Shown here piece after piece: positions 48,598 through 57,246 of a DNA stretch of 64,000 nt. The DNA is taken from contig JAFUNR010000009.1 in NCBI GenBank assembly GCA_017472965.1, forward strand, positions 62,001 through 126,000, in the 5' to 3' direction. The notes beneath the pieces were generated by a model, which saw only the letters and a list, made by a program, of their open reading frames with translations, searched no databases and was not told the DNA's origin. Each line of letters begins with the position of its first letter. Within the stretch, counting starts at the first letter, position 1. This DNA comes from Oscillospiraceae bacterium (lineage in GTDB: Bacteria; Bacillota; Clostridia; Oscillospirales; Ruminococcaceae). Position numbers and translations under genes: made by a program.

Positions 48598-49728
48598 TCA
48601 GAAATGATCCGCAGAGTCCATAAAGAACGGCAGCGGCAGCCAGTTTCTGAACAGCGGATGCACCGCCACCATGCTCTCCAGCCCCAGGAACAGCGCTTCC
48701 GCTTCGAGCTTGGTCAGAGAAAGCTCCGGCTCGCCGCCGCAGCTGACGGTGGGAACATTGTTTTCCACGCGGACAGTATAGCTTTCGCCGTCAATGGCAA
48801 CCGTTGCGCAGCCGTCCAGCAGCGTTTCATAGCTTGCCTTCAATGCCAGCAGCGTTTCGATCACCCTGGGCCAGTTCAGCACATTCACTTTTCCGGCGGG
48901 CTTGAAGCGGCAGTTCTCGCAGATAGCGGACAGAATATGGATACGCTCGGTCAGGCACAGAGGAACATTGATCTCCACCCCGTCAAGACCGGTATCCGCC
49001 AGCAGAGCCTTGATCACCTTCGGCAGCAGTGCTTCATCCGTCAGTACCAGCTCGGCGGCATTGCCCATCACATAGCCCACCGGCTCGCCGGCAATGCGGA
49101 TCAGCCGGAAGCTGCTCTTCCATGAGTGCATGATATCCAAAAAACGCTCCCGCGGACGCAGGCCCATCAAAGGCTGGCTCTGTGCCAGAGCGTAGGCAAA
49201 ATCCACCTCTTCGGGACGCTCCTCGGTCAGATCGGAGAATACAACATCGCTGATATCGATATCGGCTGCGCGGTGGCGCAGATTGGTCCGGGTGATATCA
49301 AAGCCCATACAGACACCGGCATTTTCAAAGCCGAAATACTGATACCGCTGCCGCTGACCGCCCAGCACCAGCATATCGTAGCCCTGTACCTTTGCATCGG
49401 CAAGCATATCCGCCATCAGGCGCTTCATATGGCCCTCGCCGCGGGAATAAGGATGCACCGACACCGTGCCCACATAGCCGATGCTCAGGGTGCGGTCAAG
49501 ATACCGCATCGCCGTGGGCAGACAGGCCACCATAGCACGGATACGGCCGTCGCGGCGGGCAATGAAATGCTTTGCCGCTTCGGCGCAGTTGACATTTTCG
49601 CCGTAGACCTTGGGAAGAAGTGCCCTGAAATCATGGGGCGCATGCGCCTGAGAGAACACGAAGTTGCCGAAATCCAGACAATCGTCCTGATCCTTCGGCG
49701 CGGCAACGAGATATTCGGTGCTGTTCAT
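48598..49728 (-). CDS. GNAT-family N-acetyltransferase with C-terminal extension (Eis-like)
   Basis: Cytoplasmic protein of 376 residues. The GNAT core occupies about 1-150: VGTVSVHPYSRGEGHMKRLM is the acetyl-CoA binding motif A, and YQYFGFENAGV is a typical end of the fold. A second GNAT-like and SCP-like C-terminal region, as in Eis proteins, follows to 376. The acceptor is unknown. ACAGGAGCGATC precedes the ATG. Downstream of rnpB on the same strand. Confidence 0.85.
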   Translation of the reverse strand: MNSTEYLVAAPKDQDDCLDFGNFVFSQAHAPHDFRALLPKVYGENVNCAEAAKHFIARRDGRIRAMVACLPTAMRYLDRTLSIGYVGTVSVHPYSRGEGHMKRLMADMLADAKVQGYDMLVLGGQRQRYQYFGFENAGVCMGFDITRTNLRHRAADIDISDVVFSDLTEERPEEVDFAYALAQSQPLMGLRPRERFLDIMHSWKSSFRLIRIAGEPVGYVMGNAAELVLTDEALLPKVIKALLADTGLDGVEINVPLCLTERIHILSAICENCRFKPAGKVNVLNWPRVIETLLALKASYETLLDGCATVAIDGESYTVRVENNVPTVSCGGEPELSLTKLEAEALFLGLESMVAVHPLFRNWLPLPFFMDSADHF

Positions 49729-49794
49729 GGTGATCGCTCCTGTATTCTTATATTTGCAGATCTCTGCAGAGACGCTGCATTACAAACAGAGTAC

Positions 49795-49816
49795 GCCCTG
49801 CAATGCGGTGCAGGGC
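49795..49816. repeat. Inverted repeat downstream of rnpB
   Basis: A perfect seven-bp stem GCCCTGC (49795-49801)/GCAGGGC (49810-49816) lies between rnpB and the GNAT gene. It lacks a T tract on the minus strand; a T run directly after the rnpB 3' end may terminate that RNA instead. Confidence 0.55.
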
Positions 49817-49834
49817 GGTTGATTTTTGAAAAAA

Positions 49835-50169
49835 GGAGTAAGTCATAAGCCGGGTTTTGTATTAAACGACGATCTATCTGTGACCCTTTGTCGCCAAAGG
49901 GCTCAAGCCACCTCCGAGGACGCGCAGGACGACGCATAGTCCTCATACGGGTGTTGCTTCCGGTAGGGTTTACATGGCCGCACAGTCGCCAGTGCGCCGG
50001 TGAGCTCTTACCTCGCCTTTCCATCCTTACCGGGCAGGTGCCCGGCGGTATCTTTCTGTTGCACTATCCCTGGGGTCGCCCCCGGCTGCCGTTAGCAGCT
50101 ACCGTTGTCCTGAGAAGCCCGGACTTTCCTCATGCGGGCAAAGCCGCACGCCGCCGTATGGCCTGCTCC
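49835..50169 (-). ncRNA. rnpB: RNase P RNA, bacterial type A
   Basis: Catalytic RNA that trims the 5' leader of pre-tRNA. Universally conserved segments can be read on the minus strand in order: GAGGAAAGUCCGGGCU (CR I), ACAGAAAGAUACCGCC, GGUAAGGAUGGAAAGG, GGUAAGAGCUCACCGG, GUAAACCC, AGAUAGAUCGUCG and ACAAAACCCGGCUUAU (CR V). The ends were placed from the P1 pairing (GGAG at 50169 with CUCC at 49835). Length of about 335 fits type A. A T run follows the 3' end. The upstream promoter would fall inside the 3' end of the kinase gene. Confidence 0.95.
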
Positions 50170-50186
50170 TGTTTTACCTGTATGAA

Positions 50187-51983
50187 TTATTGCGGCTCCC
50201 CTTCGGAGCTGCTCTCCGCCGTTGTATCCGATTCTGCGGCAGATTCACTCTCGGCAGGTGCGCTCTCCTCCTCCGGTTCGCCGGAGGACGGATCGGCGCT
50301 GCTCACCTCCGGCTTTGCGGAAGCTACGCGAAGAATGACCGTATCCACACCGGGCTGCACCGGCGTATCCGCCGCGGGAGAGGTCTCGGTGACCACATCC
50401 GATGCCCAGCTGCCGTCGTTGATGACGGTGACGATCTCGTATTTGATGCCAAGGCTGTTCAGCAGGCTTTCGGCACTGGCGCGGGTATTGCCTTCCAGGT
50501 CGGGCAGCGGAATGGGCTCAATGCCCTGGCTGACCACGATGACGATGGTGTTATCCGTCACCTCTTCACCGGCAGCCGGAGACTGCGAGGTGATGTAACC
50601 CGCCGCATAAGCGCTGGAATACTCATACGTCACGCTGAAGCGGTAATCGCTGAATTCCAGACGGGCTGTCTTGAATTCCTTACCCACCAGCGCGGGCGCA
50701 GTGATAATATCCTCCTGCGATTCCGGCACGGAATCCGGCTGGGACTGGGTGCTGGAAGGATCGACCACCGAAATGCTTTCGCTGCCGGAGACATCACTGT
50801 CCGGTTCATCCTCTCTGCCGCCGTACCAGATACCCAGTACCACGGCGAAGATCAGCGCAAGAAACGCAAAGGTGCACAGCGCCACCTTGATATCGGTGTT
50901 CATGCGGCTCCAGAGATTCTTTTTTTCCGGCTCGGTGCGCACCGCTCCGCCGGGAACACGCGCAGCCCCGGAGACCGCCGCCGGTGCGGCAGCCTTTTTC
51001 TTCTGACCGGTCAGGGCCATACGGAAGGATGTCATATCCGCAAAGCGCTCGCCGCAATCCAGCTGCAGACCATGCAGGATGGCATCCGCCAGATAGACAG
51101 GCAGCTTCTGCACACTGCCGTCAGGCAGCGGCGCGGTGGTATAGACGGTGGGATCCTCCAGTGTGTCCTCCACCAGACGCTCGCGGGCGCTGGGCACCGC
51201 AACACCGGTCACCATGCGGTACAGCACAGCGCACAGCGCATAGATATCGGTGAAAGCACCGTCAAAATCAGAGGAGGAGTACTGCTCCGGCGCAGCGTAA
51301 CCCGCGTAGAGCTGCGCCTTCAGCTCGGTGCCCTGACTGCGCATAGCCTGCGTGGCATAGCCGCCCAGACGCACCACGCCAGGGCCGGTGACTGTGATAT
51401 TGTCGCAGCAGATGCCGCGGTGGATGATACCTGCACGGTGCAGCTTTTCCATCGAAACCCACAGCGGATCGAGCAGATCCAGCGCCTCGTTCCAGCCGAT
51501 ACGACCGCCGCAGCGCTCCAGATATTTTGTCAGCGAAAGACCCTCGGCCTTTTCGGTGACGGCGTAAACGGTGTTGTTGGCGTAAAAGACCTCGCAGACG
51601 CTCAGCAGACAGATATCGTTGTTGAAATGCCGCAGCTTGGCGTACAGGTCGGCAAAATCCGCCGCATTGTTCTTATACGGTACCTCGCTGCCCACACGCA
51701 CCTGCAGGGACAGATCCTCTGCGCGGCCGCTGCACAGCGTTACCGGCATATATTCCTTGATCAGATAAGCGCGGCGGCCGGTGATATCCATCGCATCATA
51801 AATGGCGCCCTCGCTGTCCAGCGAAAGGAAAGCATCCACACGGTAGGTATCATTCAGCAGCATTCCCATCGGCAGGCTGCCGGAGGGATTTTTATTCTCC
51901 GGTGCAGCTGCACCGCAGCATGGGCAGGCATTCTGATCGGAATCGTACACCGTCATGCAGGCGGCGCATACTTTTTTATACAT
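50187..51983 (-). CDS. Zinc-ribbon PASTA pseudokinase
   Basis: Membrane protein of 598 residues. Order: zinc ribbon C6-x2-C9/C20-x2-C23, a protein kinase-like domain (about 45-325), a transmembrane helix (about 367-388), an acidic linker, then two PASTA domains (about 430-565) and a Ser/Glu-rich tail. The ATP-binding lysine (K76) and APE motif (231-233) remain. However, the catalytic HRD reads H188-R-G190 and DFG reads LGG, so phosphotransfer is unlikely. It may be a scaffold that reads muropeptides or lipid II through PASTA. CAGGAGGT precedes the ATG. It lies directly upstream of rnpB. Confidence 0.88.
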   Translation of the reverse strand: MYKKVCAACMTVYDSDQNACPCCGAAAPENKNPSGSLPMGMLLNDTYRVDAFLSLDSEGAIYDAMDITGRRAYLIKEYMPVTLCSGRAEDLSLQVRVGSEVPYKNNAADFADLYAKLRHFNNDICLLSVCEVFYANNTVYAVTEKAEGLSLTKYLERCGGRIGWNEALDLLDPLWVSMEKLHRAGIIHRGICCDNITVTGPGVVRLGGYATQAMRSQGTELKAQLYAGYAAPEQYSSSDFDGAFTDIYALCAVLYRMVTGVAVPSARERLVEDTLEDPTVYTTAPLPDGSVQKLPVYLADAILHGLQLDCGERFADMTSFRMALTGQKKKAAAPAAVSGAARVPGGAVRTEPEKKNLWSRMNTDIKVALCTFAFLALIFAVVLGIWYGGREDEPDSDVSGSESISVVDPSSTQSQPDSVPESQEDIITAPALVGKEFKTARLEFSDYRFSVTYEYSSAYAAGYITSQSPAAGEEVTDNTIVIVVSQGIEPIPLPDLEGNTRASAESLLNSLGIKYEIVTVINDGSWASDVVTETSPAADTPVQPGVDTVILRVASAKPEVSSADPSSGEPEEESAPAESESAAESDTTAESSSEGEPQ

Positions 51984-52073
51984 GGGCTATACCTCCTGTT
52001 TGAATATCCGTGCCGCATGGCAGCCGGACAATCCGCTGCAGCCCGTCCGGCCGGCAGCGGCCTTCAGGGGGCA

Positions 52074-52814
52074 TCAGCGATCCAGAGCGTCCTCGTTGGC
52101 CAGATTGTGCCAGACCTCCTGCACATCGTCATCCTCATCCAGAGAATCCAGCAGACGGGTCATGTTCTTCATGTTGTCCTCGCCCTCGACAGCGGTCTCG
52201 GTGGTGGGCAGATAGGCGACCTCAAAGCTCTCGAACTTGTAGCCCATGCCCTCCATGGCCTCGCGCACGGCGCTCAGGTCAGCGGGAGCGGTGGTGATCT
52301 CAATGTACTCCTCGCCCATGTCGAAATCCTCGGCACCGGCCTCGAAGCAATCCTCCATCACCTTTTCCTCATCCAGTCCCTCAGCCTCCAGCACCAGCAC
52401 ACCCTTCTGGTTGAACAGGAAGGAAACGCAGCCGCTGGTACCCAGATTGCCGCCGAACTTATCGAAGTAGTGACGCATGTTGGCGGCGGTGCGGTTACGG
52501 TTATCGGTCATGGTCTCCACGATCATGGCAACGCCGTTGGGACCATAGCCTTCGTACAGGATGGTTTCGTAATCCTCGCCCTTGGCTTCGGCAGCACGCT
52601 TGATGGCGCGCTCAATGTTATCGTTGGGCACGTTGGCAGCCTTGGCCTTGGCGATGGCATCGCGCAGACGGCTGTTGGAGCTGGGATCCCCGCCGCCGCC
52701 TTCCTTCACGGCGACCACGATCTCGCGGGCCATCTTGGTGAAGATCTTGGCTTTTGCGCCGTCGGTCTTTTCTTTTTTACGCTTGATGTTGTTCCATTTG
52801 GAATGTCCGGACAT
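52074..52814 (-). CDS. yebC: YebC/PmpR-family regulatory protein
   Basis: Cytoplasmic protein of 246 residues. MSGHSKWNNIKRKKEKTDG, the start of the family, is nearly invariant; YEGYGPNGVAMIVE, DNRNRTAANMRH, GNLGTSGCV and FLFNQKG follow. YebC proteins were described as transcription regulators and have more recently been tied to translation at difficult sequences such as polyproline. The ATG has AGGGGGAA upstream. A consensus promoter and a leader hairpin precede it. Confidence 0.95.
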   Translation of the reverse strand: MSGHSKWNNIKRKKEKTDGAKAKIFTKMAREIVVAVKEGGGGDPSSNSRLRDAIAKAKAANVPNDNIERAIKRAAEAKGEDYETILYEGYGPNGVAMIVETMTDNRNRTAANMRHYFDKFGGNLGTSGCVSFLFNQKGVLVLEAEGLDEEKVMEDCFEAGAEDFDMGEEYIEITTAPADLSAVREAMEGMGYKFESFEVAYLPTTETAVEGEDNMKNMTRLLDSLDEDDDVQEVWHNLANEDALDR

Positions 52815-52890
52815 GATACATTTCCCCCTGCTTATCGCACAAATTTCTGTAGTTTCGTTTCAATCGTCTGCGCCGTTCAGTTTTATGCGC

Positions 52891-52913
52891 AAAAAACGAG
52901 GCTTGAAAAGCCT
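52891..52913 (-). terminator. Small hairpin with T tract in the yebC leader
   Basis: AGGCTT/AAGCCT with a three-base loop is followed by CGTTTTTT on the minus strand. It begins about five bases after the predicted start of transcription and so may attenuate yebC or end read-through from the amidase gene. Confidence 0.6.
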
Positions 52914-52924
52914 TTTGACAATTC

Positions 52925-52953
52925 AGTATACCACATATCGCCGCTGATTTCAA
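52925..52953 (-). promoter_or_regulatory. Promoter of yebC
   Basis: TTGAAA (52948-52953) and TATACT (52925-52930) on the minus strand are 17 bases apart, with TGG before the -10. Confidence 0.8.
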
Positions 52954-53008
52954 ACCTTATTTACCGATTATGTCAAAAAAACATCACATTTTGACGAAAT
53001 TGCGTACA

Positions 53009-55372
53009 TCAGCGCAGCCGCTGACGAAAAAATTCCAGAATCCCCTGTGCGGTGGCATCGCCCTGCCGCAGAATGGTAAGCGGATCGGCGCAGGCCTCGT
53101 ATTCTGCCGGATTGACGAGGAAGCCGTACTCCAGCAGCACAGCAGGGGTATAGGTCATGCGGGTGACATAGAAGTAGCTCCAGCTGGAGCCCCTGTCGGG
53201 ACGGCCGCCGGCTGCGGCAACGCCCGGCAGCAGACAATCCGCAAGCTGCTTGCCCGGCAGCGTGAAATAGTAGGCATATGTACCGGTCACATCACCGGCG
53301 TCGCGGGTCAGCTCCACGCTGTTGTGGTGCAGTGCCAGATACAAATCAGGATGCACCTCGTTGGCAAGGCGGCTGCGCTCCTCCAGCGACAGAAAGCTGT
53401 CGTCCTCCCGTACCATAACCACCGAAGCGCCCATCTGCTGCAGCCGCGCGCGCACCGCCAGTGCAACCGCCAGATTCAGGTCTTTTTCCTTCGGGCCGCC
53501 CAGTGCACCGGCAACGCCCAGCGCACCGTAATCGTCCGCGCCGTGACCGGCATCCAGCACAATGACCGCGCCCTCCAGCGGACGGGCGGCATCCGGTGCA
53601 AGCTGCGGCGCAGCCTTTAAGTAAAGCACGGTATCGCCGGCTTCGTTATAGGTCACATCATAGCCCCACAGCTGCCGTGCGCCGTCGGTGGAAAAAATCA
53701 GCCGCACACCGCCGTTTGTCAGCTCTGTCTTTACGCCGGTGACAAGCTCGCTTGCGATAGCGTATTCCCCCTGCACCGCTTCGGTGTTGGCAAGGGTGAC
53801 TGTCAGGGTGTTGTTCTCCTCATCCCAGCTGTCATAGCCCAGCGCCGTGCCGCCGCGCACTAGTGTGATGTACTCATCCCGGCCATCCTTCGTCACGGCA
53901 AAATCAGCCAGAGGCCACGGGCCGATGTTTTCATTGATAGCCTCGCAGTGGTAGGCGGGGATCCAGCCGCCGGTGGTCAGCTCATAGATATAAGTATATT
54001 TACCGTTTCTCACTGTGGTGGCACAGCGGTTGACCACCGCCACACCGCCCTGCTTGGCGGTTTCTTTGATCATATCCTCGTTATCCGGATCGGCGAGAAC
54101 ACTGGCGATCCAGCTGGTAACGCGGATGCGCTGCCCCTGATACAGCTTTACCGTACCGTCCCGCTGCATTGCACCGCCGCCGGCAGCTTCGGCACGGGTC
54201 ACGGTGAGCAGGATATTCTCGCCGCCCTGTGTCACAAGGATGCGGTTCTCCCCTTTTTCCAGCGGTACCAGCACACCGAAGCTGCCGCCGCGGGCGCGGT
54301 GCTTTACCTCGGCGCCGTTGACGGTCAGCGGCTGCGCAGGGTCAGAGGTACCCATCAGATACACATTTTCACTGTACAGCGTGGCGCCCTGTGCAGGATA
54401 GGACACCGCCAGCGTGCGCCCGATTTCAGGCACGGAAAGTGCAAAGCCGCTTTGCTTCACCGAAAGCACGGTGCTTTGCACACTTTGCAGCGCCTCCGGC
54501 TCCAGATCTGCCTGCTTTACGCTGCCCCAGATGCAGCTGTTCACCGGCAGACCCTGCCCGGCGGCATAATACGCTGCGGCAGCCAGCAGCTGCGGCTGCT
54601 GTGCCAGCCAGAGCACCGGCAGGCCGTCCTGTGCGGATACCTTTGCCAGCGCAGCGGCAGCCTCGGCATCGGCAGAGCTTTCCACCCGCGCCACCGCAAG
54701 CGCTGCACCGGTACTTGTTGTACGGAGCAGTCCGTGCGAAGCGGGCAGCTCCAGTCCCATGGGCACGGCGCACTGCCGTGCCATGCCGGAAAATGCCGCG
54801 CGGGCGGCGGAACTATCGGTGGGAGCATCCGCAAAACGCAGCACTACGGCGCTGACACCGTACTGAGCGGAGATATCCCGCACGGCAGCGGAAAGGCGGG
54901 TGACAAAATCGCCGTCATCCAGCGCCGCATTGCCGTCGCGCCCATCAGCCAGATCATTGACATCCAGCACAGCAACCAGCCGTACACTTTGCTGCGCGCA
55001 TGCATCGGAAAGGCGATCCAGCACATCCAGTGTACGCACGGCAAGACCGAACAGCTCCTGGTGCTGCAAACGGGGCTCGGCTGGAAAGCGCTTGCTGCGC
55101 CAGCCGATGCCGTTTTCGTTATTCACCGTATAATACAGTGTGTCATAACCGGTCTGTGCCGCAATGGCGGGCAGGGCATCCAGCTGGGCCTGCTGGGTTT
55201 TGATATCCGCCGGCAGATCGCTGATACCGGCAGAGAGCGCCGCAATGCCCTGCTGCGGATCCAGTGCCGCTGCGGGCAGGGCTGTGAATGTTGTGAACCA
55301 TACCGTTGCCGCCGCAGCCGCAATGACTGCCAAAGCAAGAAAAAACAAGCCGATCCCTTTCCAGATCCTCAT
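53009..55372 (-). CDS. Membrane-anchored N-acetylmuramoyl-L-alanine amidase (Amidase_3) with glycosidase-like N-terminal domain
   Basis: Exported cell-wall protein of 787 residues. An uncleaved signal anchor (about 5-27) is followed by a large region (about 40-330) with alternating strands such as YDTLYYTV, RLVAVLDVND, VSAVVLRFAD and GLPVLWLA, resembling a GHL-type TIM barrel. Two beta-rich SH3/copper-amine-oxidase-like segments (about 330-590) lead to Amidase_3 with DAGHG near 605, LHHN, and the catalytic LLEYGFLVN. The amidase splits the MurNAc-L-Ala bond, needing zinc. Activity of the N-terminal domain is unproven. The ATG at 55372 has GAGGTG eight bases upstream. Confidence 0.88.
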   Translation of the reverse strand: MRIWKGIGLFFLALAVIAAAAATVWFTTFTALPAAALDPQQGIAALSAGISDLPADIKTQQAQLDALPAIAAQTGYDTLYYTVNNENGIGWRSKRFPAEPRLQHQELFGLAVRTLDVLDRLSDACAQQSVRLVAVLDVNDLADGRDGNAALDDGDFVTRLSAAVRDISAQYGVSAVVLRFADAPTDSSAARAAFSGMARQCAVPMGLELPASHGLLRTTSTGAALAVARVESSADAEAAAALAKVSAQDGLPVLWLAQQPQLLAAAAYYAAGQGLPVNSCIWGSVKQADLEPEALQSVQSTVLSVKQSGFALSVPEIGRTLAVSYPAQGATLYSENVYLMGTSDPAQPLTVNGAEVKHRARGGSFGVLVPLEKGENRILVTQGGENILLTVTRAEAAGGGAMQRDGTVKLYQGQRIRVTSWIASVLADPDNEDMIKETAKQGGVAVVNRCATTVRNGKYTYIYELTTGGWIPAYHCEAINENIGPWPLADFAVTKDGRDEYITLVRGGTALGYDSWDEENNTLTVTLANTEAVQGEYAIASELVTGVKTELTNGGVRLIFSTDGARQLWGYDVTYNEAGDTVLYLKAAPQLAPDAARPLEGAVIVLDAGHGADDYGALGVAGALGGPKEKDLNLAVALAVRARLQQMGASVVMVREDDSFLSLEERSRLANEVHPDLYLALHHNSVELTRDAGDVTGTYAYYFTLPGKQLADCLLPGVAAAGGRPDRGSSWSYFYVTRMTYTPAVLLEYGFLVNPAEYEACADPLTILRQGDATAQGILEFFRQRLR

Positions 55373-55426
55373 TTCAAAGCACCTCACTTTCGCGCACAAG
55401 CGGCACAGATTTTGTCTCTTTTTTAA

Positions 55427-55432
55427 ATTATA
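55427..55432 (-). promoter_or_regulatory. Extended -10 promoter of the amidase gene
   Basis: TGATATAAT on the minus strand (TATAAT at 55427-55432) lies 55 bases before the start codon. The -35 is poor. Confidence 0.45.
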
Positions 55433-55519
55433 TCATATTTATATGGAAAAAGACAGAGATATTCCACGACAGAATGTGAAATAGTCGTATCCGAAGCGTA
55501 AATAGCCGCAAAAGCACGC

Positions 55520-55548
55520 TTGCACTGCGGCTGCTGCAGGGGTATAAT
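55520..55548 (+). promoter_or_regulatory. Promoter of the 55598 gene
   Basis: TTGCAC (55520-55525) and consensus TATAAT (55543-55548) are 17 bases apart. Confidence 0.8.
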
Positions 55549-55597
55549 GAAAAAAAATGCTTTCGCCCACAACAAAACAAAAGCGGAGGGAAAAAAT

Positions 55598-56641
55598 ATG
55601 AAGCCGATCTTTACGGGATATTTTGGCAGACACCACATTCAGGGCATTGCGCTGGATCTTGAAAAGGGGTATCTTTACTGCTCCTTCACCACGCAGCTGG
55701 TCAAACTGACACTGGATGGAAAGTTGGTGGGCAGTGTGGGCGGTCTGACCGGCCATCTGGGCTGCATTGCTTTCAACAGAGAGAACGGCAAGGTGTATGG
55801 CTCACTGGAATACAAAAACGATGCCATCGGCAAGGGCATTGCCGCTGAAGGTCACGCCGAGGATGCCTTTTTGATGACGGTTTTTGATGTGGATAAAATC
55901 GACCGTCCCGGCATGGATGCCGAAGCTGACGGCGTGGTGCGCGCCGTCTATCTGAAAGAGGTGGTGGAGGATTACCATGGTACCGGCGTACACGCCGACG
56001 GATCGCCCGCACCCCACCGCTGCGGCTGCAGCGGCATCGACGGCACCGCCATCGGCCCCATGTTCGGTGCACCGCGCGGCAGCAAGCCCTATCTTTTTGT
56101 GGCATACGGTATCTACGGCGAAACCGACCGTGCCGACAATGACCATCAGGTACTGCTGGGCTACGATCTGGATGCGCTGAACACCGCCGCGGTGCCGCTT
56201 TCTGCTGCTATTGCCCACGGCGGAGAGGAGCTGCGCCCTGCAGGGCGATTCTTCGCCTTTACCGGCAACACTACCTGGGGTGTGCAGAATCTGGAATACG
56301 ATCCCTTCACACACGCCTATTTTATGGCAGTCTACCCCGGCACAAAACCGCAGTACGGTAATTATCCGCTGTATGCACTGGATGCCGCCGCAGCGCCGGT
56401 GCACGCACCGCTGCAGGGGCTTGACGAGGCCGGTGCACTTCTCACATTAAAACCCGGCACGCTGACCGATGCCGCCGGTGTTTCCGGCTGGGATTTTCCG
56501 TGGGGCTCCACCGGTATGTTCGCCGCAGGCGACGGCACATGGTACATCAGCCGCGAGGGCTGCGACGAACAGGGACAGTACAGCCATATCCACCGGTATG
56601 TGTGGGACAGAAAAGCGCCGTTTGTAGAAAAAGACACATAA
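55598..56641 (+). CDS. Uncharacterised beta-propeller-like protein
   Basis: Soluble protein of 347 residues without signal peptide. I recognise no characterised family. HHIQGIALDLEKGYLYCSFTT, HLGCIAFNRENGKVYGSLEY and VQNLEYDPFTHAYFMAVYPG are spaced repeats with the G-x-D-x-x-x-G-x-x-Y rhythm of propeller blades. CGCSGIDG, WGVQN and GWDFPWGSTG look like conserved active-site or ligand loops, rich in Gly, Trp and His. The start follows GCGGAGGG. It is monocistronic, with a strong promoter and terminator, so it is probably well expressed. Neighbours give no hint of function. Confidence 0.75.
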   Translation: MKPIFTGYFGRHHIQGIALDLEKGYLYCSFTTQLVKLTLDGKLVGSVGGLTGHLGCIAFNRENGKVYGSLEYKNDAIGKGIAAEGHAEDAFLMTVFDVDKIDRPGMDAEADGVVRAVYLKEVVEDYHGTGVHADGSPAPHRCGCSGIDGTAIGPMFGAPRGSKPYLFVAYGIYGETDRADNDHQVLLGYDLDALNTAAVPLSAAIAHGGEELRPAGRFFAFTGNTTWGVQNLEYDPFTHAYFMAVYPGTKPQYGNYPLYALDAAAAPVHAPLQGLDEAGALLTLKPGTLTDAAGVSGWDFPWGSTGMFAAGDGTWYISREGCDEQGQYSHIHRYVWDRKAPFVEKDT

Positions 56642-56682
56642 AAGTGCCGGAGCGGCACAGATCCTCCGGCAGCAGCGGACAC

Positions 56683-56737
56683 AAAAACCTCCGTCCGGAG
56701 ACTTCCTCATACGGAAGTCCGGACGGAGGTTTTTCTT
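56683..56737. terminator. Bidirectional terminator
   Basis: A long stem, AACCTCCGTCCGGA with TCCGGACGGAGGTT plus inner ACTTCC/GGAAGT, is followed by TTTTTCTTT. It ends the 55598 gene and the convergent PAP2 gene. Confidence 0.92.
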
Positions 56738-56744
56738 TGCTTTT

Positions 56745-57242
56745 TTATACCAGCCAGAAGCCGATGCCGCCCGCAAGAAGCGACAGCACCGCGCCGGCAA
56801 GCACATCCACCGGATGGTGTACGCCGGCGATGACGCGCACCGCGCAGATCAGTACGGCGATCACGCTCAGCGCCGCACCCATACCCGGCGCGGCATACCA
56901 TGCCGCCAGCGCGATGATCACGGCGCTGGCCGCGTGACGGCTGGGGAAGCCCTCGCCTTTGGAGTGGGTATCGACCAGCGGCTCAAGGCCCTCCAGCTCA
57001 AAAGGACGCGGACGGTTCCACACCTTGCGCAGTACAGTGCACAGCACAAACGCCGCGGCAGGCACCAGCACGGTGCGCAGCAGACGCTCATCCTTTACCT
57101 GCCACAGGATCACCAGCATGGCAGGATATGCACAGTACACCGGTACGCTCAGGCAGCTGTACAGAAAGCGAAGCAGCAGCAGACGGCGGCTGCCCTCGGG
57201 AAAGAACGCCCGCAGACGGGCATAGCTTTCAGCGCTCCACAT
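56745..57242 (-). CDS. PAP2-family membrane phosphatase
   Basis: Integral membrane phosphatase of 165 residues with five to six helices. The PAP2 motifs are KVWNRPRP (KxxxxxxRP), PSRHA and RVIAGVHHPVDV. Substrates in the family include undecaprenyl diphosphate and phosphatidic acid. The ATG at 57242 has GGTGG nine bases upstream and lies four bases past the galM stop, so translation is probably coupled. The frame is open to a TTG at 57263 inside galM. Confidence 0.9.
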   Translation of the reverse strand: MWSAESYARLRAFFPEGSRRLLLLRFLYSCLSVPVYCAYPAMLVILWQVKDERLLRTVLVPAAAFVLCTVLRKVWNRPRPFELEGLEPLVDTHSKGEGFPSRHAASAVIIALAAWYAAPGMGAALSVIAVLICAVRVIAGVHHPVDVLAGAVLSLLAGGIGFWLV

Positions 57243-57246
57243 GGGA

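Noticed and set aside
49888-50598. Plus-strand open frame across rnpB and the end of the pseudokinase
   Set aside because: The sequence is structural RNA on the other strand; conserved RNase P segments are decisive.
50190-52994. Open frame of over 900 codons on the plus strand across the pseudokinase and yebC
   Set aside because: It spans two real genes and their intergenic region, has no ribosome binding site and no domain.
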